Assembly: GCA_964035795.1 (NCBI GenBank)
Contig: OZ038322.1
Location: 21,244,674-21,308,673, forward strand
Length of the DNA stretch: 64,000 nt
From: Pterobdella sp. o SKG-2022
Lineage: Eukaryota; Annelida; Clitellata; Hirudinida; Piscicolidae
Reading direction: 5' to 3'
Shown: positions 1 through 12,163 of the stretch, in pieces
How the letters are laid out: each line of letters begins with the position of its first letter
Numbering within the stretch: position 1 is the stretch's first letter
Notes under the pieces: generated by a model
Database searches by the model: none
What the model was told of the DNA's origin: nothing
The model's input: the letters and a program-made list of their open reading frames with translations, nothing else
Position numbers and translations under genes: made by a program

Positions 1-1461
1 GTTGGTGCAGCTAGGAAGACTCCTTCTGAAAGTATTTATAGGTTTTTGTATTCTCAAATGATTGAGAATTTTGCTTAAGTTCGAAATATATACTTCTTGT
101 TATTTATATAATTATAAAGTAAAATTTTGAAAGTAATAGATTGCCATTTTGTTTTCAAATCAGACAAGTTCCAGTATTTCCCCGAAACAAAGCCTATTGT
201 TTTCGAATTGGTCAGTGCTGACAAACTTTTAGGTCAGTTTCATGTTTTATTGCTTTCATAATAATACTTGAAGCGCTATAAATGTTTTTCAGTTTTCCAA
301 ATTTCATCAAATCATAAATCAAATGCAGTAAAACTTCATAAAAAACGACAGGTAAATTGCAAGAGTTCAATGAGAAATTATCGCCTGATAAGAGCATTTC
401 TGCGCAAGAGTTTGAATGTGTAGAGAAGGCAGTCAGAAGTACCCTGAGTGGCAACACTGATCAGCTCCTTAGGGCCACTTTCAAACTGCTCGCCTGGCCT
501 TTAGGTGGTGTTTTATTTTGCTATTAGTTCTTGGTTTATTCGTCAAAATGAGGAGTTTTTAAAATGCATTTACTTTCATAAAAAACTATAATTTTTGATG
601 AGTCAGACCTTGAAAAATATTAGTATCAATTAATGATTTTTGGTAGGGTTTAGTTTATCAAAAATTATAGTTTTTTTTTAATAAAAGTATTTTAAAAGTT
701 CCTACATTTTGACGAGTAAAAACAAAATTATTAAACAAAAGATACATAGCATGTCTCTAAAAAAATTTTAGCTTTGGCGTTTGTTGAAATTTATTATTTC
801 AACTCACTTGCTTAAGTTACAATAATTCATCATAAAGATCAAAAAGTACCGATTATTCTATTTAACTTAAGGTAGGAATTTTTTTTCAGAATTTCTCTTG
901 CCAGCATTAGACTTCTTCAGAATATGCTTAAAGCATAGAGAGTTCAATCACGCTCTGTTCAGTGCACAACATTCAAGCAATTTCAACCTTGAATCATTTG
1001 CTTGTGGAATTTTAAAGGATTGTAAAAGTGATGCAAAAATTATTCTAGTGCTATTGAAATGTCTTACAAACACCATGACTCATAAGCCAGGAGGTGACTT
1101 TCTTTTATCCTCTCACAATCGACTCTTAGAGACCTTAGAGTCTATTCCCATCAATGATTCCAGCTCACAACTAGCCTTGACTTCCTTCATTCTCAATCTT
1201 GCAATATCTTGTCATAAAACACCATCGGACAAATCTTTCTTCATAAATTTAATAAGCAATTTTTTATCACGCATTACTGATCAAGAAGCATATTTTAGGT
1301 TGATTGTGGCACTAGGAACATTACTTCAAAGCGACAATGTCGCTGTAGCCATTGCTGCCTCTTTAGACATCGCTAGTAGGGTCAGTGACCACCAATGCTA
1401 TCGAAATCCTACCCAAAAAATTACGAGTGTTTCAAATGAATTATTTACTTTAATTAAGTAG
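1..1461 (+). CDS. PLAA: PLAA (phospholipase A2-activating protein / Ufd3-Doa1 family), 3' end
   Basis: Partial gene, cut by the left window edge. Four exons join with matching phases: 1-31, 164-232, 352-504 and 890-1461 (stop TAG 1459-1461). The first join gives GAARKTPSE-N-KFQYFPETKP, which parallels the vertebrate segment between the PFU and PUL domains (SAASKT...YFPKKE). The next joins give LLGKLQEFNE and LLAWPLEFLLPALDFFR, the start of the PUL Armadillo-like repeat. The last exon carries the remaining helices, including AYFRLIVALGTLLQSDN, matching the family's ATFRLLVALGTL. In the family, PLAA/Ufd3 binds ubiquitin through WD40 and PFU domains and p97/Cdc48 through PUL, and works in ubiquitin homeostasis and endosome/lysosome sorting. 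Introns are short (119-385 nt). The WD40 and PFU parts lie outside the window. Remembered homology plus phase consistency makes this secure. Confidence 0.93.
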
Positions 1462-1513
1462 TTCAAGTTTAATTTATTATCTAGAAAAATTATTCAAAAT
1501 TGTATTTGCTTTT

Positions 1514-1519
1514 AATAAA
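1514..1519 (+). terminator. Poly(A) signal of PLAA
   Basis: AATAAA 53 bases after the PLAA stop codon, in an AT-rich stretch. Position and canonical hexamer fit a polyadenylation signal; the cleavage site is not determined. Confidence 0.6.
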
Positions 1520-1599
1520 TAAATTTCGAATTTTTTCTTTATAATAAAAACGATTTTTTTAAAAACGCCGTTGTAAACAAGTTCGAAGTCTGACGAGAA

Positions 1600-2881
1600 A
1601 TGGACGTTTTGTTTTTATTGATAGCTTTTATACAGCAAGGTAAAGAGTGTAAAATCTTGTTTATCAGACAAGGCTTTAGTGGGATTTGAACTCACGAGCT
1701 CCTGTTTACTAGGCAGGCTCTTTGACCAACTGAGCCAAATGCTTGTGTTGCGACTATGAGCATAATTTTTATTTTTCAGGTTGTTTTTTGTATACCTGCC
1801 CGAAACAGGATATTTGGTTAAAATGGCCTGAAAAAAATTTTCAAAGTTGCGAAACTACAACAGTTTCATGGATGAAAAACGGAGTGGTGATAATGGAAAC
1901 GATATCGATCAACGGGTCTATTGGCTTCATGAAAGCAATAGGACATTACGGAAAAACATTTTACGTGTTGAATCTGCATAAAGTTCTGTTACAAAATGTA
2001 TCTTTGAGTGATGAGGGAAATTACAGTTATAAGGCAAACTGTGATAATAAGCAAACCTTCGAGTCAGAAAAAATATCCTTACACGTTTTCTCTGGTAAAA
2101 GCAATTTGACATGTTTTCATAATTTTAAATTCAATCATTTCTTCCAGCTGTTAAAAAAAGTTTCATAGAAAAAACCATAAACATTTATGAAATCAAATCT
2201 TTAGAAATTTCTTTACCATACTCGCCATATTGTTACGTTATAAATGTTCTGTGGCATAAAAATGGTGAAACTTTTGCTTTTAATTTTCTGGATAGCAGAC
2301 CCCCTATATACACTTCAAACCCACACATGAATGACATTGTATTCATAACACCGTACAAATTGAGATTTAACGACATAAATATGCTTCACAATGGTTCCTA
2401 CCTGGTTTCCATTGATTATCGGGATGGCACCAAGCTGACCCACAAAATAAGCATTCGAGTCAAAAGGATCGGAGGTATGAAAAACATTTTATTCCACCTT
2501 CATTCACTCTTCAATCTTTTATTTAAAGCATCATAAATTTATTTAGTCTACGCACTTGTAAATATTTTTCATGAATTTATCATGCAGAAATAGTTTACAA
2601 AAATCCATTAAAGAGCTTTACTGAACGACAATGCATTGGAAAGAGAGTGATATTTCCATGGAAGCTTTCGGAACCACTCAAAGACGCCATTTCAGAGTCA
2701 ATCAGTTTGAATTTGAGTTTGAAGTTATTCAACCACAAGGATGTTTTAAATACTTCGGCAACGCCGACAATAATACTGAATGAAGAATATAATTCATTGG
2801 ATTTCGAAAATATTATTTCTTCTGACAACTTTGACCTGTCTGGTTTGTTGTTATTTAAAATTCAATTAAAAGACAAAAAGG
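1600..2881 (+). CDS. Ig-like domain secreted or membrane protein, N-terminal exons
   Basis: Four exons, each ending in phase 1 (the classic Ig-exon phase): 1600-1639, 1780-2094, 2148-2474 and 2588-2881. Exon 1 encodes MDVLFLLIAFIQQ, a signal-peptide-like start in good context (gaaATGg). Exon 2 has a B-strand-like cysteine, a WMKNG core (tryptophan of strand C) and LSDEGNYSYKA, a D-x-G-x-Y motif in which the usual cysteine is tyrosine. Exon 3 repeats the pattern (VLWHKNG ... NMLHNGSYLVSIDY). Exon 4 is a third, weaker domain (DLSGLLLFKIQL). Joins produce G-C, A-V and E-I without stops. No transmembrane or GPI segment was found, so the 3' end is incomplete here; the exon at 3380-3499 is a candidate continuation. 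Family not identified; role as a cell-surface receptor or ligand is inference. Confidence 0.62.
1671..1744 (-). repeat. tRNA-Thr(AGT)-like sequence, probable tRNA pseudogene or SINE head
   Basis: Read on the minus strand, it has a D-arm (GGCTCAGTTGGTCAAAGAGCC), an anticodon arm with loop CTAGTAA (anticodon AGT, Thr) and a T-arm with TTCAAAT. The acceptor stem pairs poorly (AAGCATT against the AAAGCCTT end), so a working tRNA gene is unlikely. It lies inside the first intron of the Ig-like gene and runs antisense to it. Confidence 0.6.
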
Positions 2882-3379
2882 GTAAAAATTTAATATTTAT
2901 GTGGAAGAAAAAATTGTTAATACATTTTTTCAATCTTTTAATACATTTTCGGCTAAAATGTATGATACTACAATAATATAACTATACCTTTAAAGCTTTT
3001 GATTCTTTACATTTCATTCTGATAAGGTTTCGCAAATTCTTAGGTATACTCCTCAAACCCATAAATTTTCCAATATATATGACATTCTATTCATAAGCAT
3101 TATTGGGGAATTGTGAAATACCTTTAAATCGTCGAACAATTGCTATCATATTATTTTACGAAAAAAGACGTCATATTTGCCCTTTTCAATTGAAGCTTTT
3201 TTAAGATAATAAACTTTGTCATTAAGTCGACCAATTTGTCATCTTGAAGAATTTATCATCAAATTTTGATCCTGATTTTGGTCAAAATTTCAAATAGTTA
3301 CTTCTGAGATTTTTGATCGCTAAGAGAAATAATTCCACAAAAGTATCATATCGCCGCATAAACCTGATTTAAACTTCAG

Positions 3380-3499
3380 ATATTTTCCTGCCTTATTACG
3401 ATCTTGATTTCTTGAATGATGAGCACCTTGGTCTGTATACCCTCTACATGAGCCTGCGATTCAAAAAAGAAACTCTTCATAATGAAAAATCTGTTGAAG
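3380..3499 (+). CDS. Candidate further exon of the Ig-like gene
   Basis: Open exon bounded by acceptor aaacttcag and donor gaag|gtttttt, phase 1 at both ends like the preceding Ig exons. It encodes DLDFLNDEHLGLYTLYMSLR, which resembles the E-F strand end of the Ig domains just upstream (L..LSDEGNYS). The first half of such a domain, expected between 2882 and 3379, was not found. A further phase-1 segment at 4011-4057 (EDSGPREVIIINYSF, then a stop) could be the terminal exon, but that is weak. Confidence 0.4.
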
Positions 3500-4205
3500 G
3501 TTTTTTGCTTCAGTTGAATATTTTAAAATAACAATTTAAATGTATTAGAAATAGAAACAAAGGTTCATTTGAAAACAAAGCAGAGCATTATCAAATACTT
3601 GATACCCAAAAGTTTTAAATCATCTTACCTTTCATAAGTTCTGAAATTTACATATAATACTTGTAATTTTGAATTTTTAAATGGCAAAGGGACAAGATGT
3701 TATAAATAAGACTTGTTTTTCTTGCACAAAAATAATTTTGTTCATTTAATGTCTTGTTTTAATGAAGAATGGGCTAGAAATTTTAAAAATGAATTATAAG
3801 TGAATAAAATATGAGTTATCAAATAAATTTTATTCAAAGATAAATTATGAAAAATATATTTGTTCACATAAGAATACTTGCAAACGTAAATAGAAACATT
3901 AAGGCGAAAAGTGTTTATTTTCTCTTTTATCTCACCTTTTAAAATAGTTTCATAAATTCCTCAAAGAATTCTATTGAATATTTATTCTTTTATAAAAGTA
4001 TTGTGGTCAGAAGACAGTGGCCCAAGAGAAGTCATTATTATTAACTATAGTTTTTAAGACATCGTATGTTAGTGATTTTAATTAATTTATATATACTTTT
4101 TGATTCATTCTTAAGTTTAGTCCCATGCATATATTTTATTCAAATAAAATAATGAAAAAATGATAAATTACATGTTTAAAAACCATTGTTTTAACATCTC
4201 AACAG

Positions 4206-7200
4206 ACTACTCACACTACCAAAAACGCTGTTAAAGATGAAGGTGATAAGTACGAAACTTTAGCAATCAAGCCAGCTTTCTTTATTCTGTCTGCCTCGCA
4301 TGTAGAAAAACTCAACGATTCTCTTGGTAATTATGCTATAACAACAATATTTAGATTAATTATCATGTACAAGTAAATTATTCACTTGAAGAAGTGAAAA
4401 TAATGAGATTAAGATAAAAAATAAATTAATTCCCTCATATAAGTAATTGATAAACCTATATACAAACATTTAAAACCTTCAATAACTAAAATGCTGATTT
4501 TTCTTAGATATTAATGTATTAAACACGGAAGTTTAGTGGAAAAATGTGTGAAGATTTATTTAAGAATTACTATCATATTAATTTTTGACCTTATATTGAA
4601 GATTAAATACATTTATTTTAAGAAAAGTTTGACCGAAAGTTGGCGAAGTTGTCTAAATTTTTAAAATTTTTAAAAAGTCCACAATTTATATTTATAAGGG
4701 AAGTAAGCTGTCAAATCAAAGTTGCAAGTATTTGAGATGTTTGTGAAAAACTTCACACGGAAAATTAAATCTCATTTTGTTTCAATAAATCAGCATAAAC
4801 CACTAAACATCAGTATAAATCAATAAAAATTTTAGATGAAAATGGGCAAATAAAATATCAAAAAAAGAAATATTCAACCATAAGTTTTTAAAATTGGAGA
4901 TGTCATGAAAGATTTTTTGATTACAATAATCGAATACTCTCAAAATGCTTATTTAAATTGAGCATATAGATCATATAGAAAAATTATTAAAAAGGATAAA
5001 TTAAATGGTTTAAGATTATCGACGTATTTTGAAAACTTTAGAAAAATTGAGTGAAAATGGTTATACTCTATTTTCTTGTATACTTTTCTTTTATTTTTGG
5101 TTATTTAAATATTGTCAATTTATTTCTCTGTGCGATTCACTTATGGTAGCAGAATTATTGTGTGCTTGAAAAGAACTGTGAAAGGATTTTTGAATAAAAA
5201 AAATGTAGAAACAATTAAAATTTAAAAAATTAATCAAAAAAACTAAAAAAAAATTTTTGAAAAACTAAAAATAATATCAAAACTCATTACAACAGAGGTT
5301 GAATACATAGGTCCTTTTCCATTGGAGTCTCAAATGCTTTGTGACTACTTGACTCAGAATAAACTGTGCTCCGTGCTTCAGACCACTGTTCCATTCGAGC
5401 ACATAACAATGCATCTTAACTTCTACATCACACTGCTTCCTTGCCAATATTTCATCGATTCTCTCTTTTTTATGCAGGTCGTTTTGATACAACTCTTGAT
5501 CAATAGTTCAAGGTTTATAATTTTGTTTCGATAATTTGAATATTTAAGGGAACACGAGTATTTTGAATTATTTAATCTATTATAAATGCTTTCGACATTG
5601 TAAAAAATCCGCCTCGAAAATATGAATCACAAAAACACGACAATATTTGAATTTTTTATGTTGACGAAGCTTTTGGATAGATTCTATATCATTATTAGGT
5701 AACTAATGAATAATCTATAAATAATTTTATAGATTTTTTTCAACGGATCGCTTATAACTGAGTCATCATTTAAACTGGGCAAGATGCGGAGACCTCTAAC
5801 TATACCATCTCTGGATTGGACTTTAAACATTACTAAAGTGGTCATTACACCAATAACCACTGCTGGTCTCAGTGATGATGAAGACTTCTCAGATGAAGTC
5901 TTCATGAAACACTATACTGAAGAAATCTCTAATGTTTTGTATGAGGTGAGTCAGATTCTTTTGTGGTTATAGCTTTCGGTTTGAGGTATTATTGAGATGT
6001 GGGATTTTTCAGTGTCTTTTTCGTTTATTTTCAACATAATTTTATTTTTCATTTGTAAATTCATTATTCAAAACAAAATTTGTATCTGAAATTCATTAAA
6101 TAATTTCAAAAAATACATAATCAAATAATTTTATAAATTGAGTTATCAAAAACAGTCCCTTATGTTATTCAAATATTCATATCCAGGCGAAAATATATTT
6201 CAAAGAAGGCATTACTGCCCAGGATTTCAGCGGGTTGTTTGAAATCTTCATGAAATTAAAGAAGGCGGAGGAAAAACACCAGGCCTTCTGCTCTGAGCTC
6301 AAGTACCACGTGTTCACGACTGACTCTATGCTAAGTAATCATTCATTTGCGTTGTTACTTAGCAATATAACTAATAAACCAGCCTATTAACAAAAACGAT
6401 TTGAATAAAACACTTTTAATAACTGAATAATAATACATTATTAATAATGTGTTACTGTATTGTTTGTAAATTTTAATTGCAACACAAAAGTTGCGACTCT
6501 TCTGTGAGTTCTTCGCCCAGAGTAGCATCTCTTGGGGCCTTTTATTTGCGCGAAAAAAACAAGGATAAAAAGTGGTTTAATGGTCGACTTAGTTTTGCAA
6601 GTATTTGATAGATAATGGCACTATATAAAAAGATTCATAAATTCTTGTCTATAAACCTTAATGTTTCTATTCATACATTTGTGGAAAGCATTATAACCAC
6701 TGTTATTGGCTTTTACTCCTTCTATTGTATATCAATACATTAGATTGTTTGAATTCTATGTCTTTCTTCAAGCACCGTCACCATTATCTTATTCATTTTA
6801 AAGTCAAATTTCTTTAGAATGCTTTTATTTGTTAGGCAATGTTATATTAGTTGATATCCAAATGAATCTTTTTTTATAGTTAAAAATGCTTTACGATTTT
6901 TCTACGGATTTGTTTGATATGTTGTGCAATTGTTAGTAGACAGAGGTCCATATTTTAAAGTCGGTCTATTGACTTTTAGCATAAGCATTTCGAAGGCCTT
7001 AAAATCTTTCAAATTAAACAGATTAATAGACAATTGAAAATTACTTTATATTTAAAATATAACAATCTTCGTTTAAAATAAAACGCTTTCAGTAGTTTTC
7101 AATTGAATAAACTTTATTCTTATCTTTATTATGTATACGTGACTTCGCTTCAAACTTATAAGAAAATAATCGTCGACGTATTGACCAAAAACACAAGCTC

Positions 7201-8327
7201 GTTGACAAAATGTACAAGATTTTCCATGAATGCAACTAGACTTGGAATCTGCAAATTTTACCAATAAACTTTTGTGCAGTTGATTGAATACAAATAATGT
7301 TATAAAATTGACCACAATGTTTTAGAAGTTCACTAATTCACAAGCTTTTCAGTTTTTCGAATAATAATCATAGTTTTTCTGAGCCTGCTGTCATAGCAAT
7401 CGAAAAGCTCATGCATTCATAATTTTTGTATCATTCTTCATAAATTAATTTGGAAGCTAGACTAATAATAATACCGCTGTTATGTCTAAAAAGACAATGG
7501 CTAAACCTGACTATTAGTTATTATTTTTTTTATTTGTAGGATCTTTGTTCTGTTTTTCAAGTCTCTTAGCCCCTTTTCTTCCCTTAAAATCTCCGCTTTT
7601 CAGAGCGCCCTCTTTAACCGCTTTTCTCCATTTACTTGGATCGGCGCAGAGTCCCAGTTAGCTATATCAATGCCGCATGTTTTAAGGTCACGTTTGCAAA
7701 CGTCTTTGAAACGGAAAAGAGATCTGCCTATAGCTCTGCTACCATCAGCTAACTCGCTATAAAAGATGTCTTTCGGGAGTCTATCAACCTTCATGTGCCT
7801 AAAATGACACAAATATGGTAACCACCATTCTTTTAGTAATGAAAACATGCTCTCTGTTCTTTCCTTCTTTAAAATGCTCTTAATTAAAATGGGATCTTGC
7901 CATGAGGTGCCCAAAATCCTTCTTAAGCAACTCAGGTAAAATGGGGCTTCTATTATCTATCCAAACCTCACACCAAAGTTCACTTTTTTAAAAATTATAA
8001 CAAAAGCCTGTTTTATTAATGCAAATTAAGCGGGAGATTTAATGACTCAAATGTATGACTAGTCATGAGACTAGATATATGGAGAACTTTCAATGTTAAT
8101 TAATCTTTCAGTAAATTCTTTGTAAAGTTTATCGATAAACTAAATTATGTACTAAACTTAAACTTCATTTTTATTTAGACCATTCATTATCTTGTATCTT
8201 AAGCAGTATATTGAAGCTGTAGCAAAAACCTTATTAAGCATCATTCCTTGCAGGTCAAAGGAGCCAGATACAACCCTACTTGGAGGAAAACTTGAGAATC
8301 TGCTTTGCTAAAGAAAACGAAAAGTAA
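4206..8327 (+). CDS. Multi-exon protein of unknown family, 3' part
   Basis: Five open segments join in phase on the + strand: 4206-4326 (phase 0 to 1), 5296-5477 (1 to 0), 5733-5946 (0 to 0), 6187-6334 (0 to 1) and 8254-8327 (phase 1, stop TAA 8325-8327). Each has plausible AG and GT borders. Landmarks in order: SASHVEKLNDSLEVEYIGPF; TQNKLCSVLQTTVPFEHITM; LGKMRRPLTIPSLDWTLNIT; LSDDEDFSDEVFMKHYTEE; GLFEIFMKLKKAEEKHQAF; PYLEENLRICFAKENEK. It looks like a mixed alpha/beta intracellular protein with an acidic patch and a charged C-terminal helix. I do not recognise the family. The 5' end is not found; the first segment has no usable ATG. It could be the 3' part of the Ig-like gene, but no membrane segment links them. 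Confidence 0.55.
7560..7950 (-). mobile_element. Non-LTR retrotransposon remnant, post-RT C-terminal region
   Basis: Minus-strand reading contains LPKDIFYSELADGSRAIGR and LFRFKDVCKRDLKTCGID, the stereotyped segment downstream of the reverse transcriptase in many non-LTR elements (usually LRWLGH...RLP...YGEL..G.R..GRP..RFKDVCKRDLK). The upstream motif CLRRILGTSWQD is visible around 7890-7935 after a frame change. No RT domain is present, so the element is 5'-truncated and dead. It sits in the last intron of the unknown gene ending at 8327. Confidence 0.75.
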
Positions 8328-9119
8328 ACCTATGTTTCTATTGATTAATTTTTTTATTAAAAATGGAAAATGTGTGAATCAACGGGAAAATTTGAAATAA
8401 CTTGGAAATTGGTATTAGAATGTTAAAGGTATATAACAGAATGATTATCAATGAATGAAAGTAAAGGCTTATATAAAAAAACAATAGTTATTCAAACTGT
8501 CTTTCAAAGTTATAGTATATTTCAATGTATTTAAACTTCATAAGATATCAGTTTTTGAATAAATTGATTCATATACTCCTAATTTTCTATAAGTTCAACC
8601 TTATCAGGGTTATTACTGTTAAACATATTTTTAAAGCTCTTAACAAATGCACAAGCTACTTTTGAAAACTTAACTATATACAATATGTTTATGAAATCAA
8701 TCATCTTAGACCCTTGGTAAGTCTAGTATTTCTTAATTGTTCAAAGGTTTGGATTATGATATAAACACAACTCACCATGAGTACACGCCAAACAATACAC
8801 TATTCTCTATTGATATAATGTATTCACTAACTTGGTTTTATAGTTGATATGTTATTCAAACATAAATGAGTATAATAAGACCGTTTACATGCTCAACCTT
8901 GAAGTTGGCTTTTTTTATTTTTTGGTAATAAAACTTTATTGAAAGAAATTAAATGGTTTTTTTGACGTAGCTTGACTTCTGGATGACTTATGATGAATAT
9001 GTATTGTTAATACCGGTTATACAATAAAAATTATAGAATGACTTGATAAACGCTTCTTTCTCAAAAAACCCCCCACGCCATGTTTTAAACATCTCGAAAT
9101 GTTGAATCACTTACAATAA
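8328..9119. other. Intergenic stretch without recognisable feature
   Basis: AT-rich DNA after the stop of the unknown gene at 8327. I see no open frame with codon bias, no splice-bounded exon and no repeat signature. Confidence 0.5.
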
Positions 9120-9180
9120 CTTCAACTTTATATAGTAAAATAAAATACAATAAAATTCAGTACAATACAATGCAATACAT

Positions 9181-9330
9181 TTTTTTTTCAGATTGACTTT
9201 AAGTCGTTCCCATATTGAGGTTTCACAGGGCACTACTCCTTGTGTATATAATTGTCGGCCCACACGGGATTGAACCCGGTTACTTTAGATAACTAGTCTA
9301 ATGCTCTACCAGCTAAGCTTGCGGGCCATC
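9181..9330 (-). mobile_element. tRNA-derived SINE, copy 1
   Basis: On the minus strand the head (about 9327 down to 9255) folds as a tRNA: A-box TAGCTGGTAGAG, anticodon arm TTAGA-CTAGTTA-TCTAA and B-box GGGTTCAATCCC. It is followed by a non-tRNA body ending in an A-run (t-run on + at 9181-9188). The segment GAGCATTAGACTA...TTATCTAAAG and the GCCGACAATTA junction recur in the SINE at 48301, so both belong to one family. Flanks both contain aatgcaatac, compatible with a target-site duplication, but they lie in simple repeat. Confidence 0.75.
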
Positions 9331-9429
9331 AATATAATGCAATACAAGACAATAAAATGCATTACAATTCAATAAAATAAAATTCAGTACGATACAATAC
9401 AATATCATTTTTTAATATTCAGCATCTTT

Positions 9430-9720
9430 CTCTTTTCCAAGGAGTCACTGATCTCTTTTTACGACCTAACCCTTTCTCTCCATTTCACCCTGTCATAGGC
9501 ATCTTCAAAACCTAACTCAAGCCCACGACAAAAGTTTTTTATCATACTCTTCCACGCTAAGCTTGGCTTTCTCCTTCCTCTACTGCCTTCCACTTCAAAC
9601 CTTTTCGCCTGTTTAACACACTCACCATCCCCTTTCCTTAAAAAATGCCCCACCCATCTCAAACTTCCTTGTCTCAGAACTTCAATAACCGTATTATCCA
9701 ATCCCAATCTAACCATCAAC
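9430..9720 (-). mobile_element. Non-LTR retrotransposon remnant, C-terminal region (second family)
   Basis: The minus strand encodes LRWVGHFLRKGDGECVKQAK, then EVEGSRGRRKPSLAWKSMIK and DAYDRVKWRERV. This is the recurrent post-RT tail of another non-LTR group (LRWYGHV.RK...WVK....EVEG.R.RGRP...W). It differs from the tail at 7560-7950. No RT is present; it is a 5'-truncated relic. Confidence 0.7.
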
Positions 9721-9840
9721 TCTTGTACTCACACCCAAATTCATTAAAATAAAATGCAATAAAATACAATAATATACGGTAAAATACAATGAAATACAAT
9801 AAAACACAATAAAATAAAATACAATACAATACAAGAATTT

Positions 9841-12163
9841 AAATACATTACCTAAGTAATATTTACTTTTAATATAATCTTAAAAATCCCAAATCATGGA
9901 CTAACAATGGGTGAATGGTTTTAGTACTTGCCGGTTTTTTTGCCATATAAATTAATGAATCTAACGGAAAGTTTTATGACTTCATAATGTGAAGTCACGA
10001 AGTTATCAAAATAATTAACGTCAATCTAATAATTTATTATGAAAACTGCACACATTTATTCAGTAAAAACGCCATTTTATATTATTAATGATGAAAACAA
10101 AAAAAAGATCCACAATAGAGATAATAATATCTTTTAATTAAATTAAGATTGTTGATCTAGAACGTTTTTTTGTACTTGATTAAGATCTTTGAAGTTGAGT
10201 GTATTACTTGGAATTAATATTTTTTATGTTTATGGACCTCATTCCAAGCTTAACATATCTATGCTCAAAGCTCAAAAAAATCTTTTATAATTTTTAAATT
10301 ATATTTGAATTAATTTATAGTTAAAAACAACCACTTGAACAATAAGAATAATATGAAAATAAAGTACTATGAATAATGTGAGAAAAAACACTATGAATAA
10401 TGGTATTAATAAACCTTGATAAAAAAAAATTATGACACAACATTTCGAATAAGAATATTCATTTTCATAATGACACATATGAAAGATATGAAAATTAATT
10501 AAAATATTATAATGGAAAATACCCGCAATAATAATGGTAAAAATAATTAAATACACAAATAAGAAGCATAATAAAAAATAATGAAAACAATAATAATAAT
10601 GATAAATAATTAAAATAAATCATAATAAACAATAATAAAAATAATAATCGAAATAAATGAAGAACCCCAATAATGCAACCTCCCTAATAGTGAATGCATC
10701 CAGAAGAACGAGGCAGAGTTACAGGAAGTGGTGAAAATTTCCCTCACCACACCATTTATTCTCTTAAAGCCTCTCACTCTCTTCTCGTAATACCTTCTTG
10801 TTTTCATAGTATAAATAGTATTATTGGTAGTAATAGCTGTATATTTGTTACTTCATCATTATATGCTAGGCGTTATTTTACAATAGAAGCAAAATTTGAA
10901 TTTAAATAAGTGGGAAAATTATAAAGTTAATAGTTGTGATAATTTTCAAAATTTACTGAAATCTCACTTAAATTGCTACATAAAAAATACGTATGTGAAT
11001 ACATAACTTAAATGTTCGTTAATGACAAGATCCACACAGGTTCTTAACATTGTTTCACTACCGTATGTTATAACAATGTTACAGATGGTCTGCCAAAAAG
11101 ACCTACATACAAGAAAAACTCATTAGTTTGCCTTGCGTTTTAGAGGTTAGTTATATAATTGAAACGCACTTAACGTATTAACAATGGTGCTAGTTAGAGG
11201 ATTAATGAGTTATTTTATTAAATTCTTTGGTTTTACGAATTTCATCCGCAATACATGGTATAAGTTTGAAGCATCCTTACAGTGGTGAAAGTGGTTTTGT
11301 ATGCATTCAAGTTTTAAAATCCCTAAGGATCTTGTATGTAATTTTAGTCGCAGAAAACGTTTCAGACTGTATCCATCTGTGTTTTATATTCATTCTTCAG
11401 GGCTTCAGAGTATATTATATTTTTTTCATTTAAACCTGTTAATCAATCCCGTAATTAACCCTTTAATGCTAAGACTACTTCACGATTTTTTATTTTTTTA
11501 TATTCAACTGTTTATCTAATAAGTATATAAATATTTATAAAAAGTTTCCTATAAAGCAACTATAAAACATTATTTTCACTTATTCCCATTACATATTCAT
11601 AAATAATTATAGTTTTCTATGCAAAATATGTTCTGTTCCACGCAGCTTAAAAATTGTCTTTTGATTTAAAAAAATTTTTTTAGAAATATTTTCGAACTTT
11701 TTCAATTCTCAACTCTATTCTTAGGCCTGCAGTAATAATTTTCATCCAAATTTCCAACACATACGTTTTTCAAAAGCTTCAAGAAAGTAGGTCTAATATA
11801 TATTTTATTATGACACTATTTTGTTTTGAAGGATCTTAGTTGTGAAAAGCTTATAAGTTTCCAATACTTCATAGTTCTCACCCTCGCCATGGTTAAGCTT
11901 ATTAAAAACCATCGTTTTAAACCTAAAAATATAAATTCAGCATAATATTGACCTTAAACTTCTATAATAGTCAGTTCCATTGATGATCACTTTTTGCGTG
12001 GTTCATGAGTTTAAGTATAATTAAAATAACTATTTTTATTAAACATTAACTATATGGTGCCACTCATAGCCAATAGTAGAGTGTATACAGATTAAAATGG
12101 CCTTTCATTATTAATGGCAGCTTGATGAATTGCATTGTTTAAATGACACTAACTACATGCAAG
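9841..12163. other. Intergenic or intronic AT-rich DNA, no supported gene
   Basis: Short open frames occur at 10299-10909 and 11227-11519, but their composition is biased by AT-rich sequence and none shows family motifs or convincing splice borders. A stretch at 11080-11140 after acceptor gttacag (GLPKRPTYKKNSL) could be an exon of the gene below, but I cannot connect it. Confidence 0.4.

Larger units (their letters stand above)
9120..9840. repeat. Degenerate AATAC/AATAAA pentamer-hexamer repeat region
   Basis: Many imperfect units such as aatacaataaaat and gcaatacaat occur at about 9125-9180, 9330-9410 and 9740-9835. The tract is split by a SINE (9181-9330) and a LINE remnant (9430-9720). 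It looks like the simple-sequence tails of retroelements that inserted next to each other. Confidence 0.6.

Noticed and set aside
1..78. Open frame at the very left edge running to TAA at 76-78
   Set aside because: Only bases 1-31 fit PLAA; the rest reads past a donor whose phase matches the next exon, so it is intron.
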